Below are positions 26,330-34,017 of a stretch of DNA of 64,000 nucleotides, in pieces. Origin of the DNA: Clostridia bacterium. GTDB taxonomy: Bacteria > Bacillota > Clostridia > Lachnospirales > Lachnospiraceae. Numbering within the stretch: the stretch's first letter is position 1; each line of letters opens with the position of its first letter. The notes under the pieces are model-generated. The model made no database searches. It saw only the letters and a list, made by a program, of their open reading frames with translations, and was not told the DNA's origin. The stretch spans positions 248,001 through 312,000 of the forward strand of contig CAJTAT010000001.1 of assembly GCA_910574475.1 (NCBI GenBank), written 5' to 3'. A program made the translations under genes and the position numbers.

Positions 26330-27304
26330 TTACTTCTGCCCCCTTTCCACTACGATTCCGGGTTCCACATCCTCAAATGTGTAGTTTGTCAGAGGTGCAC
26401 GGCTGTCAGTATCTTCACCCGCCTGATATTCTCCATAGAATTCATTGATATCTTTGATGAATTTCCGGTTCAGAAGATGCAGCGGGATTCCCTGAGGACA
26501 TACGCGGCTGCACTCGCCGCAGTCTGTACAGCGGCCTGCCACATGGAAAGCCCTGATAATATGGAACATCTGCTCCTCAAAGGTGTCTACATTTGCCTTT
26601 TGAGCTGTGTCAAACTGATTGCTGTCAAAGACACATTTCAGGCAACTGCAGGCAGGACAGGCATTTCTGCAGGCATTGCAGCGGATACACTTAGAAAGCT
26701 CTCCCTGCCAAAACTCAAAGCGCTCCTTGGGAGACATAGCTTCCAGCTTTTCTACCATCTCAAAACGATTGCCCACGGGGCCTGCTTCCTCGCCCTCAGC
26801 AGCGCCGATCAATTCGTCATATACCTGATGTGTCTTTCCCTTACATACAGTACAGCGCTCCAATAAAGCGTCGTTGAAAGGAAATTCTTTTTCTCCGTAA
26901 ATGGTCTTAAGCTTCAGGGTGTCACCATCCTGGCTGATGCTCTCGATTCCCTTGATGCCTGCATTTTTCACTTTGTCAATATCGAGAGTCCCCTTGCAGC
27001 CTACGCCGATAATATAAGCCTTTTCTCTTTTTACCCTGTGCTCTTTGATGAGCTGATTAAAGCTGTATGTATCACAGGGTTTTAAGAATACCAGAGTATT
27101 GCCCTCCATTTTGCAGGCTTCAATCATATATTTACTAAGGTTCGCACCGCAGAACCCATCATACACAAAATCTTTTAGCTCTTCTTCGCTGTTAAAATAC
27201 GCTGGCTCTGGATTGTATCCCAGATCTCCCTGCTTCCAGCCGAGCACGCGTACGACAGTTCCGTCTGCCAGGAGTTCTTTTGCTCTTTTTACTAATTCTT
27301 GCAT
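26330..27304 (-). CDS. flxC: FlxC-like iron-sulfur subunit (F420-hydrogenase beta-like N-terminus)
   Basis: 324 residues. The N-terminal half (LGWKQGDLGYNPEPAYF, FLKPCDTYSFNQLIKEH, IIGVGCKGTLD) resembles coenzyme F420 hydrogenase beta-like proteins. The C-terminal half has two ferredoxin-type sites, CIRCNACRNACPACSCLKC and CTDCGECSRVCP, plus CTVCKG. This matches FlxC of the flavin oxidoreductase FlxABCD. The start has GGAGG at a good distance and overlaps the end of mvhD/flxD by 13 bp. It has no membrane segment, so the complex should be cytoplasmic. Confidence 0.75.
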   Translation of the reverse strand: MQELVKRAKELLADGTVVRVLGWKQGDLGYNPEPAYFNSEEELKDFVYDGFCGANLSKYMIEACKMEGNTLVFLKPCDTYSFNQLIKEHRVKREKAYIIGVGCKGTLDIDKVKNAGIKGIESISQDGDTLKLKTIYGEKEFPFNDALLERCTVCKGKTHQVYDELIGAAEGEEAGPVGNRFEMVEKLEAMSPKERFEFWQGELSKCIRCNACRNACPACSCLKCVFDSNQFDTAQKANVDTFEEQMFHIIRAFHVAGRCTDCGECSRVCPQGIPLHLLNRKFIKDINEFYGEYQAGEDTDSRAPLTNYTFEDVEPGIVVERGQK

Positions 27305-27735
27305 CGCAAATCCTCCAATCTGACGTTTTCACCCAAGGAATGAATCTTTGCTACAAACTCGTTCATTGTAGTAGAGAATTTCACGCCTTCCGCTGCAGAT
27401 ACCCATTCTACACGGGTACGTCCGTTTTCCACACCCAGATAATCCAGCATAGAGAACAAAAGCGTCATTCTTCTTCTCGCATAATAGTTACCGCTTGTAT
27501 AATGGCAGTCTCCCGGATGGCAGCCGCACATGATCACGCCGTCAGCGCCTTTCTGGAAGGCTCTCAAGATAAACATAGGATTCACACGGCAGGAACAGGG
27601 CACACGGATGATTTTTACATCTGCCGGATATGCCAGACGGCTGCTGCCAGCCAGGTCTGCACCTGCGTAACTGCACCAGTTACAGCAAAATGCTACGATT
27701 TTCGGTCGAAATTCTTTGTTGTTTTCTACTTGCAT
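27292..27735 (-). CDS. flxD: MvhD/FlxD-type [2Fe-2S] subunit linking Flx to HdrA
   Basis: 147 residues from ATG 27735, which has GGAGGTGG upstream; the longer in-frame reading from 27825 only repeats the end of hdrA in another frame. The MvhD family pattern is clear: IVAFCCNWCSYAGADLAG, IRVPCSCRVNP, MCGCHPGDCHYTSGNYYARRR. This small protein bridges hydrogenase, formate dehydrogenase or Flx modules to HdrA. It overlaps the hdrA stop by 10 bp and flxC by 13 bp, so translation is coupled on both sides. Confidence 0.9.
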   Translation of the reverse strand: MQVENNKEFRPKIVAFCCNWCSYAGADLAGSSRLAYPADVKIIRVPCSCRVNPMFILRAFQKGADGVIMCGCHPGDCHYTSGNYYARRRMTLLFSMLDYLGVENGRTRVEWVSAAEGVKFSTTMNEFVAKIHSLGENVRLEDLRCKN

Positions 27736-29726
27736 ATCGCATCCACCTCCGCAAGAATTTGTCTGTTCGAGAAGCCCTGTAAATCCATTGCTCCTGACGG
27801 GCAGGCAACGGTACATGCGCCGCATCCCTGGCAGAGTGCACTGTTGACCACTGCAACTCTCCTTGTCTCACGGATGCCATGATCGTTCACTTCTTTCTCC
27901 TCATAAGAGATAGCGCCATATGGGCAGACCTTCTCACAGGAGGAACATCCATTACAGAACAATTCATTGGACTTAGCCACACAGGGATTCGTCACCAGAT
28001 GGTCTTTCGCCAGAAGGCCCACCACCTTCACAGCCGCTGCTCCTGCCTGGGCAACTGTCTCTGGAATGTCCTTTGGTCCCTGACAGACGCCGGACAGGAA
28101 GATACCTGCTGTAGGTGACTCTACCGGACGCAGCTTTGCGTGGGATTCTGTCAGGAAGTTGTTCGTATCAATACTTGCCGTCAGCATAGTAGCAATCTTT
28201 CTCACGTCTTTATTTGGCTCAATGGCAGTAGCCAGTACAACCATATCTGTCTCCATGAGGATTCTCTTATTGTCAATCAGATCCACACCCTGAACGAGAA
28301 GCTTATCTCCCTTTTCAGAGACTTTTCCTACCTGACCTTTGATGTAATTGACTCCGTACTCTTCCACAGCACGGCGGTAGAACTCATCAAAGTTCTTTCC
28401 AGGTGTACGAACATCAATATAGAAGACTGTAACCTCTACATCCGGGTACTTGTCGCGGATCAGCATAGCATGCTTTGCCGTGTACATACAGCAGATTTTA
28501 GAACAATAGCTCTTTCCTCTCCTGTCTGCGCAACGGGAACCCACACACTGGATAAATACCATAGACTTTGGCGCCTTATGATCGGACATGCGCTCCAAAT
28601 GCCCCTTTGTAGGACCTGCTGCGTTCATAATACGCTCCAGCTCCAGAGAAGTAATTACATCTGGGCTTGTGCTATAAGAATACTCGTCATACTCATCCAG
28701 CTTAATAGTATCAAAGCCTGTAGCAACTACAATCGCACCATAGTTCTGTGTCACAATCTCGTCCTGCTGATCATAGTCGATAGCGCCAGCCTGACATACT
28801 TTGGAGCACACACCACATTTTCCGGTCTTAAACTTGATGCAGTTCTCACGGTCAATCACCGGAACGTTGGGGATAGCCTGTGCAAAAGGTGTATAGATTG
28901 CACTTCTCGTATTCAGTCCTCTGTTAAACTCACTGGGAGCCTTCTTGGAAGGACATTTTTCCTGGCACACACCACAGCCAGTACATTTGCTCATGTCTAC
29001 GCTGCGAGCTTTTTTGCGGATATCGACAGTGAAATCACCGACGAATCCAGATACTTTTTCTACTTCACTATATGTATAAATCGTAATTTTCTCGTGGGCA
29101 GAAGCCTCCACCATCTTTGGTGTCAAAATACAGGCTGAGCAGTCCAATGTAGGGAATGTCTTATCAAGCTGTGACATTCTTCCTCCGATACTGGGAGTCT
29201 TCTCTACAATGTCTACCTCATAACCCGCATCTGCAATATCAAGAGCTGTCTGAATTCCAGCGATACCTCCACCGATCACAAGCGCTCTCTTAACTACTTT
29301 GCTGGTTCCAGCCTGCAAAGGCGCGTTCAATGTCACTTTAGCGATAGCTGCCCTTGCAAGAATGACTGCCTTTTCTGTGGCCTCCTCCATATCCTTATGA
29401 ATCCAGGAACAGTGCTCACGGATATTGGCAATCTCTACCATGTATGGGTTAATCCCTGCCCGCTCTGCTGCCTGACGGAATGTATTCTCATGCATACGCG
29501 GAGAGCAGGAACATACAACGATCCCGGTCAGATTCTTTTCTTTAATTGCCTCGCGGATCTTTAACTGGCCGGCTTCGGAACACATATACTGATAGTCTTC
29601 CGCATGAACGACGCCCGGCTCTTTTGCTGCCGCTTCCACCACACGTGCCACATCAACAGTGGCGGCGATGTTGGAACCACAGTGGCAGACAAATACTCCT
29701 ATTCTTTGCACTCGATTCACCTCCAA
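27726..29726 (-). CDS. hdrA: HdrA-like flavoprotein (CoB-CoM heterodisulfide reductase subunit A family)
   Basis: 666 residues. An N-terminal domain (IGVFVCHCGSNIAATVD, VVCSCSPRMHE) precedes the FAD-binding GGGIAGIQTALDIADAGY (about 154) and the cysteine loop DCSACILTPKM. Ferredoxin motifs CTGCGVCQEKCP, CGVCSKVC, CNGCSSCEKVCP and CQGCGACTVACP follow. HdrA carries the FAD at which electrons are bifurcated in methanogens and, by analogy, in bacterial Flx-Hdr complexes. Methanogen cofactors are not expected in this host, so the acceptor of HdrBC must be another disulfide or a protein partner. It lies between hdrC (8-nt gap) and flxD. Confidence 0.92.
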   Translation of the reverse strand: MEVNRVQRIGVFVCHCGSNIAATVDVARVVEAAAKEPGVVHAEDYQYMCSEAGQLKIREAIKEKNLTGIVVCSCSPRMHENTFRQAAERAGINPYMVEIANIREHCSWIHKDMEEATEKAVILARAAIAKVTLNAPLQAGTSKVVKRALVIGGGIAGIQTALDIADAGYEVDIVEKTPSIGGRMSQLDKTFPTLDCSACILTPKMVEASAHEKITIYTYSEVEKVSGFVGDFTVDIRKKARSVDMSKCTGCGVCQEKCPSKKAPSEFNRGLNTRSAIYTPFAQAIPNVPVIDRENCIKFKTGKCGVCSKVCQAGAIDYDQQDEIVTQNYGAIVVATGFDTIKLDEYDEYSYSTSPDVITSLELERIMNAAGPTKGHLERMSDHKAPKSMVFIQCVGSRCADRRGKSYCSKICCMYTAKHAMLIRDKYPDVEVTVFYIDVRTPGKNFDEFYRRAVEEYGVNYIKGQVGKVSEKGDKLLVQGVDLIDNKRILMETDMVVLATAIEPNKDVRKIATMLTASIDTNNFLTESHAKLRPVESPTAGIFLSGVCQGPKDIPETVAQAGAAAVKVVGLLAKDHLVTNPCVAKSNELFCNGCSSCEKVCPYGAISYEEKEVNDHGIRETRRVAVVNSALCQGCGACTVACPSGAMDLQGFSNRQILAEVDAICK

Positions 29727-29734
29727 CCTTTCTG

Positions 29735-30127
29735 TTATTTACTGTATTTACGAAATGCACTTGCCAATAGCTGCTGTGGAAGCTCCTCATCAAGAAGCTC
29801 CGGCACCTCGTTGGGTGTCAGGTAATTGCCGCCTCTCTGGCGAATCACCATAAGACGGACAGCCTCAATCAGTCTGGCCGGCTTTACATCTCTGGGGCAG
29901 CGTTCCACGCAGGCAAAGCAGGAAAGGCATTTCCATATGCTTTTTGACTCCAGAAGGGCATTGATATCCCCATTCTGTACATAGGAGACAAACTGGTGCG
30001 GCCGTATATCCATCTCGTCATAGGCCGGACAGGAAGCGGAACATTTTCCGCATTTCATACATTTTTTCGTATTCACACCACTGATCTCTTTAATGATCTC
30101 AGCCTGTTCTTTTTCAGTTCTAAGCAT
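29735..30127 (-). CDS. hdrC: HdrC-like 4Fe-4S protein
   Basis: 130 residues with two [4Fe-4S] sites, CMKCGKCSASCP and CLSCFACVERCP, followed by RDVKPARLIEAVRLMV. This is the standard HdrC layout. It carries electrons from HdrA to HdrB. It sits 13 nt after hdrB and 8 nt before hdrA, in the canonical hdrB-hdrC-hdrA order. Confidence 0.93.
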   Translation of the reverse strand: MLRTEKEQAEIIKEISGVNTKKCMKCGKCSASCPAYDEMDIRPHQFVSYVQNGDINALLESKSIWKCLSCFACVERCPRDVKPARLIEAVRLMVIRQRGGNYLTPNEVPELLDEELPQQLLASAFRKYSK

Positions 30128-30140
30128 GCTGTCTACCCCC

Positions 30141-30929
30141 TTATTCTGTGATCAATCCCAGCGCCTGTGCCAGCAGTTCCGTAATATAGTGAACGGGAAG
30201 CTTCTTTGCACTGCCACTGTTCTTCAGATTATACAGGCAGAGAGGACAGGCTGTAATCAATTCCTCCGCTCCCTTATCGGCAGCAGATTCCATCACCTGA
30301 TCCACCAGATTTCCTGCCAAAGCCTTTTCTTTCAGGGATATGTAACCGCCGCAGCACTCATTTCGATATGGATAAACCACAGCTTCTGCACCTAACGCAC
30401 GGATAAAGTCTTCCATGATAGTGGGATTTTCTGGATCATCAAATGCCATGACACTGCTCGGACGCAGCAACATACATCCATAATAAGCACCAATCTTTTT
30501 TCCTGTCAGAGGGTTTGTCACTTTCTCCTTCAGCACATCAAAGCCTACCCGGTCACGGAGCACTTCCAGAAAATGAAGTACCTGTGTCTCTCCCTCATAA
30601 GGCTCCTCAAGCTCAAGGTAGTTGTTCGCTCTGGTACGGATATCCTCCACATGTTTCATATCGTCATTGACACGTTTGATGACATGATGGCAGGCAGAGC
30701 AGAGCGTTACCAGATCCTGGTCTTTTTCCTTTGCACTGTTCAGCGCACGTACTGCGGACAGCTTTGTAGCAATCTCATCGGAAGCCTGGGGATACACAGC
30801 GCCGCAGCACTGCCATTCCTCAATCTCCTCCAGTGTGAAGCCAAGAGCCTCCGCCGACATTCTGGCATATTTATCCAAATCTTGCGCCTTATTTTTCAGC
30901 GTACATCCTGGATAATAACTATATACCAT
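30141..30929 (-). CDS. hdrB: HdrB-like CCG-domain protein
   Basis: 262 residues with two CCG domains: YPGCTLKN, WQCCGAVY and LCSACHHV in the first; YGCMLLRP, ECCGGY and ACPLCLYN in the second. These are the ligands of the non-cubane [4Fe-4S] clusters that split disulfides in methanogen HdrB. In this locus it may reduce an unknown disulfide or hand electrons to FrdB. Methanogen thiol:fumarate reductase TfrB fuses an FrdB-like half to an HdrB-like half, so the separate FrdB and HdrB here together match TfrB content. Confidence 0.92.
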   Translation of the reverse strand: MVYSYYPGCTLKNKAQDLDKYARMSAEALGFTLEEIEEWQCCGAVYPQASDEIATKLSAVRALNSAKEKDQDLVTLCSACHHVIKRVNDDMKHVEDIRTRANNYLELEEPYEGETQVLHFLEVLRDRVGFDVLKEKVTNPLTGKKIGAYYGCMLLRPSSVMAFDDPENPTIMEDFIRALGAEAVVYPYRNECCGGYISLKEKALAGNLVDQVMESAADKGAEELITACPLCLYNLKNSGSAKKLPVHYITELLAQALGLITE

Positions 30930-30944
30930 TGGGCTACCTCCTTT

Positions 30945-31901
30945 TTAGTTGTTATTGCATACATCATGTATGAATGCTTTTAAAGTATCTGCAGAATGAA
31001 TCATCTTCTTTTCTTCTTCTTCTGTCATAGTGATCTTCAAGACCTTGGAGATTCCATCGCTGTTGATTACACAGGGAAGACTGATACAGGAATCGGCCAT
31101 ATCACCATACTCGTCTCCCAGCACATGAGCTACAGGAAGTACCGTATTCTGATCCTTGATAATGGATTCTACAATACGCAGAGTAGACATAGCAATTCCA
31201 TCAAAGGTAGCGCCCTTTAAGGAAATAACGTCTGCACCGCCAGAACGTGCTTTTGTAGCAATCTCAACCTTTTCTCTGGCGCGCTCTTCTTCATCCTGAG
31301 AAAGGAAGTGATCTACTGGCTCACCTGCTACGTTCACACCGCTCCAGATAGGCACCTGAGCATCTCCATGCTCACCTAAAATATAGCCCTGAATGTCACG
31401 GATATCTACCTTGCAGCGCTCACTGATCAGATAGCGGAAACGTGCTGTATCCAGAGAGGTACCTGTACCGATTACCCGTCCTGTGGGAAGTCCTGTCTCT
31501 TTTTGGATCAGATAGGTATTTACGTCCACCGGGTTCGCCACTACAATGATAAGGGGATTTTCAGCATATTCCATAATGCTCCTGGCAATGCTCTTTGCCA
31601 CATTCGTATTCACCTTCGCCAGATCGAGTCTTGTCTGTCCTGGCTTTCTGGGAACGCCTGCAGTCACAATAATCGCCTGTGCATCCCCACATTCCTCATA
31701 TCCGCCGTGGCGCACACGTACCTGGCTGTAGAAAGCTGTACCATGAGAAATGTCAAGAGCCGCACCTTTTGCACGGTCCTCATCCACATCAATAATCACA
31801 ATCTCACTGACCTGTGTCTTCAGCATCAATGTGTAACAGACAGTTTCTCCTACTTTACCTGCTCCAACAACCACGATTTTGTTTGCTTTTTTCTGACTCA
31901 T
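30945..31901 (-). CDS. mdh: Malate dehydrogenase of the LDH/MDH family
   Basis: 318 residues from ATG 31901 (AGAGGT 7 nt upstream; the in-frame ATG at 31934 lacks a ribosome site). NAD-binding VVVGAGKVGETV, acidic IIDVD, ANPVDV, and the active-site GEHGDAQVP are present. The substrate-specificity loop reads AGVPRKPGQTR: the arginine at the position equal to residue 102 marks malate dehydrogenases, whereas lactate dehydrogenases have glutamine or lysine. Fumarase and fumarate reductase in the same unit agree. It heads the locus directly behind the Rex-controlled promoter. General annotation as L-lactate dehydrogenase is the main alternative. Confidence 0.85.
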   Translation of the reverse strand: MSQKKANKIVVVGAGKVGETVCYTLMLKTQVSEIVIIDVDEDRAKGAALDISHGTAFYSQVRVRHGGYEECGDAQAIIVTAGVPRKPGQTRLDLAKVNTNVAKSIARSIMEYAENPLIIVVANPVDVNTYLIQKETGLPTGRVIGTGTSLDTARFRYLISERCKVDIRDIQGYILGEHGDAQVPIWSGVNVAGEPVDHFLSQDEEERAREKVEIATKARSGGADVISLKGATFDGIAMSTLRIVESIIKDQNTVLPVAHVLGDEYGDMADSCISLPCVINSDGISKVLKITMTEEEEKKMIHSADTLKAFIHDVCNNN

Positions 31902-31971
31902 ACTGCTACCTCTCTCTCTTTTTTCTATTCTCAAAGTTATATAAATTGATAAAGTTACATCAATTATGGCT

Positions 31972-32000
31972 ATTATAGCATGTTGTTAAAGTATTAACAA
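31972..32000 (-). promoter_or_regulatory. Strong promoter of the mdh-hdr-flx-frd locus
   Basis: TTGTTA (32000-31995), 17-nt spacer, TATAAT (31977-31972) preceded by an extended TGC. The -35 is inside the Rex operator, so repressor binding would block RNA polymerase. Confidence 0.85.
31983..32000. promoter_or_regulatory. Perfect Rex operator
   Basis: TTGTTAA-AGTA-TTAACAA matches the established Rex consensus TTGTTAA-N4-TTAACAA at every defined base, and the palindrome extends one base further on each side (G...C). Rex represses when NAD+ dominates and lets go when NADH rises. This places the malate/fumarate/Flx-Hdr genes under NADH control. Confidence 0.9.
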
Positions 32001-32150
32001 CCCCCTTATGAGATTATTTTTATGGTTTTTTTGCAACCATTATCCGGTTCTAAAAATACCAAAAAAATTTATAATCTAACAAGTTTCTTCTTATTATTTT
32101 TTTTATTTTTGTTAAAATTATCTATTATAACTCTTGCTTACCAGTTTCTG

Positions 32151-33635
32151 TTAATTTTTTAACCTAATCTGAACAGCCCCTATCTCTTCCAGAAAGCTCT
32201 CATCGTGTTCCACCAGTAACATCGAGGGGCGATATTCGCGAATCAATTGGGCCAATTGTATTCTGGAAAACACGTCAATGTAATTCAACGGTTCATCCCA
32301 GATATATAGGTGGGCCCGGGTTAAAAGGCTGGATGCCAACGCCACTTTTTTCTTCTGTCCCTGGCTGTAGCAGCTCATATCCTTTTCAAATTGAATTCTT
32401 GGAAAATCTAGTTTCCGAAGAAGAGCCAAAAACAAATGCTCTGGGATTTCCCGCTCTAAAGCATATTCCATCAGATTTCCCGAAAGATGACTCACATCCT
32501 GAGGCACATAGGAAATCTGAATCCCAAAAGGAGTCCTTAGAATCCCTTCCGTCTTAATCTCCTCTCCCAGAACTTTTTTCAAGATACTTGTCTTACCACA
32601 GCCGTTTCTGCCTGTGAGAACCAGTTGTTCTCCGCCTTTTAGCTGAAAGGATACATCCTGGCAGACGGCCCTGTCCCCATAAAACAGAGACAGATGCTCT
32701 GCCTCTACCAGCCGTTCTTTGTGAAAGGAAAGAGGAAAAAGCTTCAATTCTTCTGTGCTCTCCAGGTTTTCCAAAATCCCTTCTTTTTCGGAGGCAGCCT
32801 CCTCCATACGTCTCTGAGCATTTTTCGCCCGCTTCATCATCTTAGCTGATTTGTGGCCAATATGCCCACGGTCCGGGCGTAGTCCTCCGATCCGAGTGCC
32901 AAATTTTGTCTTTTCTATTTTATCAGACCACCCTTCTGTTTTCCTGGCCGCCGCCTCCAATCTACTGATATCCTTCAAAAGCTTCTCATTCTTTGCCAGG
33001 GCAAAAGCATCTCTGCGGGATTTTTGTTCCCACCAGCTAGCGAAATTTCCCTGCATGACAGTAATATTTTGCCGCTCAATAGCCAGCACATGGTCTATGC
33101 AAGTATTCAGAAACCTTCGATCATGGGATACCAGAAGAAACCCCTTTTTCTTTTTCAAATATTCGGCTACCTTTTCCCTGGCCTCCATATCCAGGTGATT
33201 CGTAGGCTCATCAATCAGAAGAAACCGATTTTCTCCAGAAAATAGCAAGGCTAATAGGACTTTCGTCTGTTCTCCTCCGCTTAAAGTAGAGAAGTTTCTG
33301 CCAAGCACCTCTGTATCTACCGAAAGCAGTTCCAGTTCCCGGCAAACCTTCCAGAGCTCAACTTCCATATTCAATTCCTCTAAGATCTCCATGGTCATCT
33401 TATTGCCATCAGATATCTTATAAGGAAAGTAAGCAAACTCTATTCCTCTGCTAATGGTTCCAGTATATTCATGTTGTCCCATTAAAAGTCTTAAAAAAGT
33501 TGTTTTTCCTTTTCCGTTTCTTCCGATAAACCCACATTTCCAGTCTGTATCAATCTGAAAACTCACATGTTCAAAAATATTGTCATAGCTTCCTTCATAG
33601 CAAAAGGTCAAATCATTCACTTTTATTTGTGCCAT
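32151..33635 (-). CDS. Lsa-like ABC-F ribosomal protection protein
   Basis: 494 residues from ATG 33635 (MAQIKVND), matching the usual start of Lsa proteins; ATG 33641 is also possible. Two ABC cassettes: Walker A GRNGKGKTT with signature LSGGEQTKV, and GRNGCGKTS with the altered signature YSQGQKKKV typical of the Lsa group. No membrane segments. A long basic linker (about 200-290) separates the cassettes, as in proteins that push lincosamides, streptogramin A and pleuromutilins off the ribosome. Resistance is inferred from the family. The 5' leader carries an attenuator and leader peptide, which supports drug-induced expression. Confidence 0.85.
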   Translation of the reverse strand: MAQIKVNDLTFCYEGSYDNIFEHVSFQIDTDWKCGFIGRNGKGKTTFLRLLMGQHEYTGTISRGIEFAYFPYKISDGNKMTMEILEELNMEVELWKVCRELELLSVDTEVLGRNFSTLSGGEQTKVLLALLFSGENRFLLIDEPTNHLDMEAREKVAEYLKKKKGFLLVSHDRRFLNTCIDHVLAIERQNITVMQGNFASWWEQKSRRDAFALAKNEKLLKDISRLEAAARKTEGWSDKIEKTKFGTRIGGLRPDRGHIGHKSAKMMKRAKNAQRRMEEAASEKEGILENLESTEELKLFPLSFHKERLVEAEHLSLFYGDRAVCQDVSFQLKGGEQLVLTGRNGCGKTSILKKVLGEEIKTEGILRTPFGIQISYVPQDVSHLSGNLMEYALEREIPEHLFLALLRKLDFPRIQFEKDMSCYSQGQKKKVALASSLLTRAHLYIWDEPLNYIDVFSRIQLAQLIREYRPSMLLVEHDESFLEEIGAVQIRLKN

Positions 33636-33660
33636 ACACATCACATCCTTCCTGGCAGAT

Positions 33661-33710
33661 AAAGAAGCCGGGCGCATGTTGCGTTAGCAACTAACTTCTT
33701 TATGCGCCCC
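33661..33710 (-). promoter_or_regulatory. Two crossing inverted repeats in the ABC-F leader
   Basis: AAAGAAG (33661-33667) pairs with CTTCTTT (33695-33701), and GGGCGCAT (33670-33677) pairs with ATGCGCCC (33702-33709). The two pairs cross, so they form either a pseudoknot or two exclusive helices. A third hairpin GTTGC-GTTA-GCAAC lies inside. The structure is between the attenuator and the ribosome site. Confidence 0.55.
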
Positions 33711-33715
33711 TGCGC

Positions 33716-33745
33716 AAAAAAACACGGAGAACTACTTTCCCCGTG
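33716..33745 (-). terminator. Leader attenuator upstream of the ABC-F gene
   Basis: On the minus strand CACGGGGAA pairs with TTCTCCGTG (one G-U pair) around a 5-nt loop, followed by seven U. It lies about 80 nt upstream of the gene and downstream of the leader peptide, the layout of a transcription attenuator. Confidence 0.85.
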
Positions 33746-33893
33746 CCACAGATATCACCGCCCTTGTGTCTACACAAAGGGAGGCAATACTCTATATGAT
33801 AATTTCACACTGAAAGAACTTCATTTCTGCCGAACACTCGAAAACTGGCTGTCTCCGCCAGCTTATCTCCACGTCCTATTCACTTACTTAAGT

Positions 33894-33914
33894 TTAGCAG
33901 AAATTAATAATCAT
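33894..33914 (-). CDS. Six-codon leader peptide of the ABC-F gene
   Basis: ATG at 33914, sequence MIINFC, then TAA. It is preceded by AAAGGAGCTGAAAGA, a ribosome site as good as those of full genes in the window. Between it and the attenuator lies a second imperfect hairpin (CCCTTTGTG with CACAAGGG) that could act in antitermination. A ribosome stalled by a drug on this peptide would change leader folding. This follows the model known for other ABC-F and erm leaders. Confidence 0.65.
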   Translation of the reverse strand: MIINFC

Positions 33915-33987
33915 TCTTTCAGCTCCTTTTCCTAATACTATTCTATGCAGATAGTGAAATGCTATTTCCATCACATCTGCTGCCTCA

Positions 33988-34017
33988 AGAATATCAGAAA
34001 CAAACAAATTTTGTCAA
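33988..34017 (-). promoter_or_regulatory. Candidate promoter of the ABC-F leader
   Basis: TTGACA (34017-34012) is a perfect -35 and overlaps the stop of the HAD phosphatase gene. TATTCT lies 18 nt downstream as a fair -10. It would give a leader of about 350 nt. Confidence 0.5.

Larger units (their letters stand above)
33636..34013 (-). other. 378-bp regulatory leader without a full gene
   Basis: This gap contains, in transcript order, a promoter, a six-codon peptide, two hairpins, an intrinsic attenuator and a pseudoknot-like structure before the ABC-F ribosome site. No other coding potential was seen. Confidence 0.7.

Noticed and set aside
27736..27825. Longer start for the MvhD/FlxD gene
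   Set aside because: The extra residues overlap the end of hdrA in another frame; the ATG at 27735 has a good ribosome site.
30945..31901. L-lactate dehydrogenase annotation
   Set aside because: The specificity loop has arginine as in malate dehydrogenases, and the neighbours are fumarase and fumarate reductase.
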